From: an uncultured Clostridia bacterium | GTDB taxonomy: Bacteria; Bacillota; Clostridia; Lachnospirales; Lachnospiraceae | Length of the DNA stretch: 12,281 nucleotides | Assembly: GCA_946623485.1 (NCBI GenBank) | Contig: CAMORF010000026.1 | Coordinates: 1-12,281, forward strand | Direction of reading: 5' to 3' | Shown here: one piece after another, positions 6,710-12,281 of the stretch | Layout: the number at the start of each line of letters is the position of its first letter | Position numbering within the stretch: the first letter of the stretch is position 1 | Notes under the pieces: model-generated | Databases searched by the model: none | What the model saw: the letters and a program-made list of their open reading frames with translations, nothing else | What the model was told of the DNA's origin: nothing | Made by a program: the position numbers and the translations under genes

Positions 6710-8830
6710 ATGAAGGAAATCCATGTACTGGAACAGACAACAATTGACAAAATCGCGGCAGGCGAGGTCGTTGAACGCCCTGGATCCATCGTCAAAGAGC
6801 TTTGTGAAAATGCACTTGATGCCGGCGCGACGGCGCTCACGGTGGAGATCCGTGATGGCGGAATCTCGATGATCCGTGTCACCGATAACGGGGAAGGTAT
6901 TGATCCGACTCAGGTGCGCCGCGCCTTTCTGCGCCATGCCACCTCCAAGATTACCCAGGTGGATGACCTGGTTTCGATCCGCTCCTTTGGCTTCCGGGGA
7001 GAAGCACTATCCAGCATCTGTGCAGTGAGCCGTGTAGAGCTGATTACCAAGGTACGGGAGAACCTGACCGGGGTCCGGTATAAAATCGAGGGCGGAAGCG
7101 AAAAGCTGTTTGAGGAGGTCGGCGCGCCGGCGGGGAGTACCTTTATTGTACGGGACCTGTTCTACAATACGCCTGCCCGCAGGAAATTCCTCAAAAGTGC
7201 CCAGACCGAGGCAGGCTATATCAGTGATTTTGTCAGCAGGCTGGCAATGTCCCATCCGCACATCAGCGTCAAATTCATGGTCAATTCCACTACCAGGCTT
7301 TCCACCTCGGGGTATGGCAGCCAGGCAGATGTGATCAACGCTGTGTTCGGCAGGGAGGTCAGGAGCAACCTCATCGAGGTGGAACAAAAAGAGGAAGCAC
7401 ATGGCCTGCTGCTGAAGGGATGGATCGGCAAACCTGCGGTAAGCCGGGGGAACCGGACCTGTGAGATCCTGTATGTAAACGGCCGCCTGGTCTACAACAG
7501 TATCTTCTCAAAGGCAGTAGAAGAAGGGTATGAGACCTTCCTGATGCAGCACAGGTTTCCCTTTGTGATTCTTCAGCTGACCCTTCCCGGCAGCGATGTG
7601 GATGTGAATGTCCATCCGGCAAAAGCCCAGGTGCGGTTCACGGACGGCCCGCTGATCTTTGATTTTGTGAAAACTGCCGTGAAGGAACATCTCACCCGCC
7701 GGGAGCTGGTGGTTGAATCTGCCTTCCAAAACCAGGCCCAGGAGGAAGCGGCGAAAAGGGAAGCGCGCAAAAGAGCGTTGGAGGCACAAAAAGCGAAGGA
7801 TGTGCCGGAGCCCTTTGAGACGCTCCGGCGCCAGCATAACACTCCGGAAGGATACCTGAATGGCGCAGGCCAGGGAACATCCCCCTATGCCAGGCAATAT
7901 CCGCCTCAAGAAAATGCCGGCCAGGGGAAATCTCCTTTTGCCAGGCAATGGCCATCTGAGGAGACAGCAGGCTCATCCAGGGAAAAGATCCAGGCGGCAA
8001 ACCAGTTCCTGCATGAAGTCAGGCAGCTTTCAATCTTTGACCAGGATAATCATATCCATTCCCCTGAAAAAAAAGAATCACAGCCTTTGATGACGGAAGC
8101 AGGCGAAAACAGATCACAGCCTTTGACGAAGGATGCAGGCGAAAACAGATCGCAGCCTTTGACGACGGAAGCAGGCGAAAACAGATCACAACCTTCGATC
8201 CCGGATGCCGGAAAAGCTGAGGCTTGTGCGCCGTTTCTGAGCGCCAGGGCCAGGCCGGAACATCGCATCATCGGGCAGCTGTTCGAAACCTACTGGATCA
8301 TAGAATACCGGAACACCATGTATATCATTGACCAGCATGCGGCTCATGAGAAAGTGATGTTTGAGCGCCTGATGGAGAAGTACAGAAAGAAAGAGGCTGC
8401 TTCCCAGATGATCAGCCCTGCGCTGATTGTATCTTTGTCCCTTGCGGAGGAAACCCTCCTGCGGGAACATCTGGAATCCTTCCAAAGGCTCGGGTTTGAG
8501 ATTGAACCCTTTGGCGGACATGATTATATGATCAGTGCGGTGCCCCAGGATCTGTTTGGCCTGACAGAAAAGGAATACTTCATGGAGATGCTTGACAGCC
8601 TTTCCGCGGAAGCCGGGAAGATGTCGATGGAAATCATTACGATGCGTGTCGCATCGATGGCCTGCAAGGCAGCTGTGAAGGGAAATACAAGGCTGAGCAC
8701 ACAGGAAGCGGACGCTTTGATCACGGAGCTTCTCTCGCTGGATAATCCCTACAACTGTCCCCACGGCCGTCCGACCATCCTTTCCATGTCAAAGGCTGAG
8801 ATTGAAAAAAAGTTTCACCGTATTGTCTGA
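6710..8830 (+). CDS. mutL: DNA mismatch repair protein MutL with endonuclease domain
   Basis: A 706-residue MutL. The N-terminal GHKL ATPase shows ENALDAGA (E33, N34, D37), DNGEGI (59-64) and FGFRGEALSSI (93-103), then the transducer domain with DVDVNVHPAKAQVRF (about 296-310). The C-terminal dimerisation and endonuclease domain carries the metal-binding motif D541-Q-H-A-x2-E547-x4-E552, ACK (651-653) and CPHGRP (683-688), so this MutL should nick DNA itself, as in organisms lacking MutH. The linker (about 330-510) is long, low in complexity and unusual: a duplicated 17-residue unit (386-419), a candidate clamp-binding peptide QLSIF (439-443), and about four copies of a 12-residue unit starting SQPL (457-504). 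It starts 31 nt after mutS with TGAGGA (6695-6700) 9 nt upstream. Confidence 0.98.
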   Translation: MKEIHVLEQTTIDKIAAGEVVERPGSIVKELCENALDAGATALTVEIRDGGISMIRVTDNGEGIDPTQVRRAFLRHATSKITQVDDLVSIRSFGFRGEALSSICAVSRVELITKVRENLTGVRYKIEGGSEKLFEEVGAPAGSTFIVRDLFYNTPARRKFLKSAQTEAGYISDFVSRLAMSHPHISVKFMVNSTTRLSTSGYGSQADVINAVFGREVRSNLIEVEQKEEAHGLLLKGWIGKPAVSRGNRTCEILYVNGRLVYNSIFSKAVEEGYETFLMQHRFPFVILQLTLPGSDVDVNVHPAKAQVRFTDGPLIFDFVKTAVKEHLTRRELVVESAFQNQAQEEAAKREARKRALEAQKAKDVPEPFETLRRQHNTPEGYLNGAGQGTSPYARQYPPQENAGQGKSPFARQWPSEETAGSSREKIQAANQFLHEVRQLSIFDQDNHIHSPEKKESQPLMTEAGENRSQPLTKDAGENRSQPLTTEAGENRSQPSIPDAGKAEACAPFLSARARPEHRIIGQLFETYWIIEYRNTMYIIDQHAAHEKVMFERLMEKYRKKEAASQMISPALIVSLSLAEETLLREHLESFQRLGFEIEPFGGHDYMISAVPQDLFGLTEKEYFMEMLDSLSAEAGKMSMEIITMRVASMACKAAVKGNTRLSTQEADALITELLSLDNPYNCPHGRPTILSMSKAEIEKKFHRIV
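7865..7966 (+). repeat. 51-bp in-frame tandem duplication in the mutL linker
   Basis: Two adjacent 51-bp units (7865-7915 and 7916-7966) encode AGQGTSPYARQYPPQEN and AGQGKSPFARQWPSEET. They agree at 10 of 17 residues, with DNA identity clearest around GCCAGGCAAT. The unit is in frame, so copy-number change would lengthen or shorten the linker without breaking the ATPase or nuclease domains. Confidence 0.75.
8078..8221 (+). repeat. 36-bp in-frame tandem repeats in the mutL linker (3 full, 1 degenerate)
   Basis: Units start at 8078, 8114, 8150 and 8186. The first three encode SQPLMTEAGENR, SQPLTKDAGENR and SQPLTTEAGENR and are nearly identical at DNA level (GCAGGCGAAAACAGATC recurs at each junction). 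The fourth, SQPSIPDAGKAE, has diverged. The period is 12 codons, so the array is frame-neutral. Confidence 0.88.
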
Positions 8831-8843
8831 ATGAGGGATAACG

Positions 8844-9782
8844 ATGCAACCGGAAAAACTTGTGGTCCTGACCGGACCGACCGCCGTCGGAAAGACGAAA
8901 TTATCCATCGCGCTTGCAAAGCGCATCGGGGGCGAGATCATCTCTGCGGACTCCATGCAGGTCTACCGCGGGATGGACATCGGATCCGCAAAGATCCGCC
9001 CGGAAGAGATGGAGTCGGTCCGGCATCACCTGATCGACGTGCTTGATCCCTCCGAGCCCTTTGACGTTGTCCAGTTCCAGGCGCTTGCCAAAGAAGCCAT
9101 ACGGCAGATTCATTCGCGCGGGCACATCCCGATCCTGACGGGGGGAACCGGCTTTTACATTCAGGCGGTTGCGTATGACATTGACTTCACGCCCAATGAT
9201 GCGGATCCTTCCTTCCGCAGGTCGCTGGAGGAGCAACAGGATCCGGAAAAGCTCCATGAGATGCTCAGGAAGGTGGATCCGGAAGCGGCGCAGGCAATCC
9301 ATCCCAATAATATCCGCAGGGTGATCCGGGCGCTGGAGTTCTATGAGAAGACCGGCAGCAGGATCTCCGCGCATAACCAGGCAGAAAGAGAAAAGGTTTC
9401 CCCGTACCTGCTGTGCTATTTTGTCCTGAATCAGGACAGAAAAAGTGTATATGACAGGATTGACCAGCGTGTGGACCAGATGCTCCGGGATGGCCTGGAG
9501 GAAGAGGTAAAGAGGTTGAAGGCACAGGGCCTCTCCCCGGAAATGACCTCGATGAAGGGCCTTGGGTATGCAGAGATGTTAAGATATCTGTCCGGTGAAA
9601 TCCCATACGAAGAAGCAGTGCGGCTCATCAAGCGCAATACCAGACATTTCGCGAAGCGCCAGATCACCTGGTTCAAGCGGGAGAAGGACGTTACCTGGAT
9701 CAACCGTCAGGAATATGGCGGGAATGACGAAAAGATCCTGGAGGCAATGCTTCAGATTCTCCGGGAAAAAGGGATCCTCTGA
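8844..9782 (+). CDS. miaA: tRNA dimethylallyltransferase MiaA
   Basis: A 312-residue enzyme that transfers a dimethylallyl group from DMAPP to N6 of A37 in tRNAs reading UNN codons, making i6A37, the substrate of MiaB encoded upstream in the same cluster. Seen in the sequence: P-loop GPTAVGKT (11-18), DSMQVYRGMDIGSAK (36-50; D36 matches the catalytic aspartate of the family), GGTGFY (100-105), NNIRRVIRALE and the C-terminal TRHFAKRQITWFK, which is characteristic of MiaA. Length is normal. The start follows AGGG (8834-8837) and lies 13 nt after the mutL stop; an ATG at 8831 is out of frame and leads only to a short meaningless frame. The hfq gene often found directly after miaA in Firmicutes is absent here. 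Confidence 0.98.
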   Translation: MQPEKLVVLTGPTAVGKTKLSIALAKRIGGEIISADSMQVYRGMDIGSAKIRPEEMESVRHHLIDVLDPSEPFDVVQFQALAKEAIRQIHSRGHIPILTGGTGFYIQAVAYDIDFTPNDADPSFRRSLEEQQDPEKLHEMLRKVDPEAAQAIHPNNIRRVIRALEFYEKTGSRISAHNQAEREKVSPYLLCYFVLNQDRKSVYDRIDQRVDQMLRDGLEEEVKRLKAQGLSPEMTSMKGLGYAEMLRYLSGEIPYEEAVRLIKRNTRHFAKRQITWFKREKDVTWINRQEYGGNDEKILEAMLQILREKGIL

Positions 9783-9853
9783 CATGTCTGATGTTTGCCT
9801 CGCAGATCATAAGTTATTTCTGAACAGATCCTAAGAGAAGGAACAGACCATAC

Positions 9854-11203
9854 ATGATGAATCAGGAATTTGCAAAAAAAAGCCTTTCCCTCAGACAGCA
9901 GATGTCGGCAGAACATATCCAGGAGCAGATGGGAATCTCTCCCGGCCTGCTGGAGCTGAGCGGACAGATTCTGAAAGGACTGAGGGAAAGGTTTGATCAG
10001 ATTGATGAAACCGCGCGGGTGAACCAGCTTAAGGTTCTTGGCGCCATGCAGAAAAACCGGATCAGCGCCGAGCATTTCAACGGGTCAACCGGTTATGGAT
10101 ACAACGATGCCGGACGGGATGACCTGGAGAGGGTCTATGCAGATGTCTTCCATACGGAGGATGCGCTGGTCCGGACCCAGATTACCTGCGGAACCCATGC
10201 CCTCAGCCTCAGCCTGGCAGCGAATCTGAGGCCGGGAGACGAGATGCTCTCCATCAGCGGGAAACCTTATGATACACTGGAGGAGGTAATCGGCATCCGT
10301 CCATCCAGAGGAAGCCTTGCCGAATACCAGGTTGCCTACCGCCAGGTGGAGCTGAAGGAGGATGGCAGATTTGACTTTGAAGCGATCCGGAAGGCCCTCA
10401 CCGCAAAGACCCGCCTCGTGGCGATCCAGCGCTCGAAAGGATATCTGACGCGTCCTTCTCTTTCCGTAGACGAGATCGGGGAAGCAATCCATTTCGTCAA
10501 AACGCTCCGTCCTGATATTCTGGTGATGGTTGATAATTGCTATGGGGAATTTGTGGATTGCGTGGAGCCTTCTGATTACGGGGCGGATATGACGGTGGGG
10601 TCCTTGATCAAGAACCCGGGGGGCGGCCTTGCCCCGATGGGCGGCTATATCGCAGGTACAAAAGAATGCGTGGAAAACTGCGCAGTCCGCCTTACCTCTC
10701 CCGGACTGGGGCGGGAGGTCGGCGCCAGCCTGCAGGTCAACCGCTCCTTCTATCAGGGATTGTTCCTCGCGCCGACGGTGACCGCAGGCGCACTGAAGGG
10801 AGCAATCTTCGCAGCAAACCTGTTTGAAAGATTTGGGTATCGCTGCATCCCGGACGCGGTCTCTCCGAGAAATGATATTATCCAGGCAATCGAGTTTGGA
10901 ACGCCGGAAGGCTTGATCGCATTTTGTGAAGGAATTCAGGCAGCAGCACCGGTAGACTCCTATGTGACTCCGGAACCATGGGCGATGCCGGGCTATGACA
11001 GTGATGTGATCATGGCGGCGGGGGCATTTATCCAGGGGTCCTCTATCGAACTGTCCGCGGACGGTCCGCTTCACGCGCCCTATGCCGCATATTTCCAGGG
11101 CGGACTGACCTGGGAGCACGCCAGGTTTGGAATCCTGAAAGCGGCGCAAAAACTGGCAGACAGGAATCTGATCCGGATTCCTTCCCCGGAGGAGGGATCC
11201 TGA
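9854..11203 (+). CDS. Methionine gamma-lyase family PLP protein (YnbB / 'aluminium resistance' type)
   Basis: A 449-residue fold-type I PLP enzyme of the family variously named methionine gamma-lyase-like, YnbB or aluminium resistance protein. Diagnostic stretches are HFNGSTGYGYNDAGRD (74-89), ITCGTHALS (110-118), which forms a cofactor-phosphate loop, VMVDNCYGEF (224-233) with D227 placed to contact the PLP nitrogen, and VGSLIKNPGGG (248-258), where K253 is the likely Schiff-base lysine. These proteins are presumed to act on sulfur amino acids, but their physiological reaction is not settled and the aluminium label should not be read as function. Its ATGATG start follows AGAAGGA (9836-9842). 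The gap after miaA is 71 nt, without a convincing promoter or terminator. The trmL ribosome binding site lies within its last codons, so the two are probably translated together. Confidence 0.9.
   Translation: MMNQEFAKKSLSLRQQMSAEHIQEQMGISPGLLELSGQILKGLRERFDQIDETARVNQLKVLGAMQKNRISAEHFNGSTGYGYNDAGRDDLERVYADVFHTEDALVRTQITCGTHALSLSLAANLRPGDEMLSISGKPYDTLEEVIGIRPSRGSLAEYQVAYRQVELKEDGRFDFEAIRKALTAKTRLVAIQRSKGYLTRPSLSVDEIGEAIHFVKTLRPDILVMVDNCYGEFVDCVEPSDYGADMTVGSLIKNPGGGLAPMGGYIAGTKECVENCAVRLTSPGLGREVGASLQVNRSFYQGLFLAPTVTAGALKGAIFAANLFERFGYRCIPDAVSPRNDIIQAIEFGTPEGLIAFCEGIQAAAPVDSYVTPEPWAMPGYDSDVIMAAGAFIQGSSIELSADGPLHAPYAAYFQGGLTWEHARFGILKAAQKLADRNLIRIPSPEEGS
11188..11197 (+). promoter_or_regulatory. 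Strong ribosome binding site for trmL inside the preceding gene
   Basis: GGAGGAGGGA ends 7 nt before the ATG at 11205. It also encodes part of the Glu-Glu-Gly tail of the YnbB-type protein. Its strength and position fix the trmL start and imply independent initiation in addition to coupling. Confidence 0.8.
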
Positions 11204-11204
11204 G

Positions 11205-11666
11205 ATGTGGAATATCGTATTGTACGAACCGGAAAAACCGGCAAACACCGGCAATATCGGCAGAACCTGTGTCGCAGCCGGCGCCAGGCTTCATCTGATC
11301 GAACCCATCTCCTTCAGCCTGTCCGACAGCCATCTGAAGCGTGCGGGAATGTATCACTGGAAGCAGCTCGAGGTGGAGCGGTACGCAGACTTTGAAGAAT
11401 TCCTTGCCCGGAACAGAGGTGCTGTGATCTATCCGGTAGAGACCTCAGGCAGGACATGCTATACGCAGATGGATTATCTTCCAGACAGCTTTCTGCTGTT
11501 CGGCAAAGAAAGCACCGGGATCCCACAGGCCATCCTGGACCGGTATCCGGATACCAGTGTCCGGATCCCCATGAAAGAAGGGGTGATCTCCATGAACCTG
11601 AGCGACTGCGTTTCCGTCGTTCTCTATGAAGCCCTCAGGCAGAACCGGTTCAGCGGGCTATCCTGA
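11205..11666 (+). CDS. trmL: tRNA (cytidine/uridine-34 2'-O)-methyltransferase TrmL (SpoU/SPOUT family)
   Basis: A 153-residue single-domain SPOUT methyltransferase, the normal size for TrmL (Bacillus CspR, E. coli YibK). Its three family motifs are visible: EPEKPANTGNIGRTC (9-23), LLFGKESTGIP (about 97-107) and IPMKEGVISMNLSDCVSVVLYEALRQ near the C-terminus, which forms the trefoil knot that binds SAM. The E. coli enzyme 2'-O-methylates the wobble base of two leucine tRNAs and depends on an isopentenylated A37, which ties it to miaA and miaB in this cluster. One oddity is that the segment usually RAGLDYW reads RAGMYHW here, so a commonly conserved aspartate is replaced. It begins 1 nt after the preceding stop. 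Confidence 0.94.
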   Translation: MWNIVLYEPEKPANTGNIGRTCVAAGARLHLIEPISFSLSDSHLKRAGMYHWKQLEVERYADFEEFLARNRGAVIYPVETSGRTCYTQMDYLPDSFLLFGKESTGIPQAILDRYPDTSVRIPMKEGVISMNLSDCVSVVLYEALRQNRFSGLS

Positions 11667-11678
11667 AGGTCATAGATG

Positions 11679-11707
11679 TTGTATTCCATTTCAAAAAAAG
11701 GTATAAT
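11679..11707 (+). promoter_or_regulatory. Probable sigma-A-type promoter for the hemolysin III gene
   Basis: A perfect -10 box TATAAT (11702-11707) lies 17 bp downstream of TTGTAT (11679-11684), which matches the -35 consensus at its first three bases; the spacer is A/T-rich with a run of seven A. Transcription would start near 11714, leaving a leader of about 70 nt. It suggests the next gene has its own transcript even though no terminator is visible after trmL. Confidence 0.6.
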
Positions 11708-11712
11708 CCAAA

Positions 11713-11767
11713 CTGTAGCAAGTAGTTTTTAAAACCACATATTGAAATGAACGCGTGCATGTTACAG
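11713..11767 (+). promoter_or_regulatory. Possible leader stem closing just before the ribosome binding site
   Basis: CTGTAGCA (11713-11720) can pair with TGTTACAG (11760-11767) as an 8-bp stem with one G-U pair, enclosing 39 nt. It would start at the predicted 5' end of the transcript and reach the first G of the ribosome binding site. A stem this short with so long a loop may be chance. Confidence 0.25.
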
Positions 11768-11776
11768 GGAGGAGGG
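11767..11776 (+). promoter_or_regulatory. Ribosome binding site that fixes the hemolysin III start
   Basis: GGGAGGAGGG lies 6 nt before ATG 11783. Two earlier in-frame ATGs (11747 and 11759) have no such signal, so the start at 11783 is preferred. Confidence 0.85.
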
Positions 11777-11782
11777 CTCAAT

Positions 11783-12281
11783 ATGAAGATCACGGAATAC
11801 ATCAAAGACCCGGGAAGCGCAATTACACATTTTATCGGATTCCTCATGGCCGCAGCCGCGGCGCTGCCTTTGCTCAGAAAATCTGCCAGCCATAACGGAA
11901 GCACGACACTGTATTGCATGCTCATCTTTATCCTGAGCATGTTACTTCTCTATGCAGCCTCCACCACCTACCATACCTTTGACGTAAACAGCAGGGTGAA
12001 CCGGATTCTTCAGAAGATCGATCACTGTGCGATTTCCGTGCTGATTGCAGGAACCTATACGCCGGTATGTGTCCTTGTCCTGAAACAGCCGACGGGCAGG
12101 AATCTGTGTATCCTGGTATGGAGCATTGCCATCGCAGGGATCCTGGTGAAAATGTTCTGGATCACCTGCCCCAGATGGTTTTCCTCTGTCCTTTATATCG
12201 GCATGGGATGGGCGTGTGTCACCGCATTTCCATCCCTCCTGTCTGACCTGGAGCGGGCTGCGTTCTATTGGTTTCTGGCCG
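11783..12281 (+). CDS. Hemolysin III / PAQR-family membrane protein (3' truncated by window)
   Basis: 166 codons are visible before the window ends, with no stop. The frame gives a multi-pass membrane protein of the HlyIII/YqfA branch of the PAQR family. Conserved features seen: SAITHFIGF with H16 near the N-terminus, the helix ending AASTTYH (S60, H64), and KIDHCAISVLIAGTYTPVC (79-97), close to the family's D-H-x2-I-x4-AGTYTP pattern. Hydrophobic helices lie near 12-32, 42-63, 83-100, 107-127 and 135-153, and another begins about 158. The C-terminal part with the remaining metal-ligand histidines is beyond the window. In eukaryotic relatives these residues form a zinc site with amide-hydrolase-like geometry; the bacterial function is unsettled, and the name hemolysin comes from one overexpression phenotype and does not imply a toxin. 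Confidence 0.9.
   Translation, partial: MKITEYIKDPGSAITHFIGFLMAAAAALPLLRKSASHNGSTTLYCMLIFILSMLLLYAASTTYHTFDVNSRVNRILQKIDHCAISVLIAGTYTPVCVLVLKQPTGRNLCILVWSIAIAGILVKMFWITCPRWFSSVLYIGMGWACVTAFPSLLSDLERAAFYWFLA

Noticed and set aside
5005..6882. Long open frame on the minus strand (625 codons) opposite mutS
   Set aside because: It lies antisense to a gene with complete MutS motifs; its product shows no recognisable domain, and such antisense frames are common in GC-rich-codon genes.
8831..9046. Alternative start at ATG 8831 directly after the mutL stop
   Set aside because: It is out of frame with MiaA and yields a 71-residue frame lacking any motif; the AGGG site fits ATG 8844.
9795..9833. Possible promoter or degenerate copy of the palindrome arm (CAGATCCT) before the PLP enzyme gene
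   Set aside because: No well-spaced -35/-10 pair is present, and only about eight to ten bases match the palindrome arm without a partner arm.
10085..11254. Minus-strand open frame opposite the PLP enzyme gene
   Set aside because: No domain is recognisable and it covers a well-supported + strand gene in full.
11725..11735. GTTTTTAAAAC as an operator or terminator
   Set aside because: An A/T-rich 11-base palindrome of this kind is expected by chance in an intergenic region and has no G/C stem.
1..12281. CRISPR array, tRNA or rRNA gene, IS element, prophage, toxin-antitoxin or defence genes
   Set aside because: I looked for repeat-spacer patterns, cloverleaf-like segments, transposase motifs and small paired genes on both strands and saw none.

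Overview
The window reads as a chromosomal housekeeping segment of a Gram-positive anaerobe of the Clostridia, most likely Lachnospiraceae-like. This placement is inferred from the gene order (SpoVB/YtgP-type flippase, miaB, mutS, mutL, miaA, YnbB-type PLP protein), from the DUF3048 lipoprotein-family protein at the left edge, from a MutL with an endonuclease motif (an organism without MutH), from strong GGAGG-type ribosome binding sites, and from a moderately GC-rich coding style. All recognised genes lie on the + strand. There is no tRNA, rRNA, CRISPR array, phage gene or transposase.

Layout. Bases 1-635 hold the C-terminal part of a YerB/DUF3048-family protein. Bases 636-798 are an intergenic region rich in structure: a 23-bp tandem duplication that copies the stop-codon region, a 17-bp perfect inverted repeat with a 29-nt loop, and a second 12-bp perfect hairpin. 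From 799 to 11666 runs a tight, probably co-transcribed cluster: a multi-pass SpoVB/MurJ-like flippase (GTG start), miaB (1-nt overlap), mutS (11-nt overlap), mutL (31-nt gap), miaA (13-nt gap), a methionine gamma-lyase/aluminium-resistance family PLP enzyme (71-nt gap), and trmL (1-nt gap). A 116-nt intergenic region with a good promoter candidate and a strong ribosome binding site precedes a hemolysin III/PAQR-type membrane protein, which runs off the right edge.

How the genes work together. Two themes interleave. The first is mismatch repair: MutS recognises mismatches, MutL is the nicking endonuclease, and both carry candidate beta-clamp-binding peptides. The second is modification of the tRNA anticodon loop: MiaA makes i6A37, MiaB converts it to ms2i6A37, and TrmL 2'-O-methylates position 34 of leucine tRNAs that carry such a modified A37. 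The flippase at the front and the PLP enzyme near the end have no evident mechanistic link to either theme.

I did not find a convincing undescribed system. The points most worth a second look are the palindromic element and tandem duplication at 616-760, the two sets of in-frame tandem repeats and the clamp motif in the MutL linker, the grouping of three enzymes acting on the same tRNA loop, and the absence of hfq after miaA.
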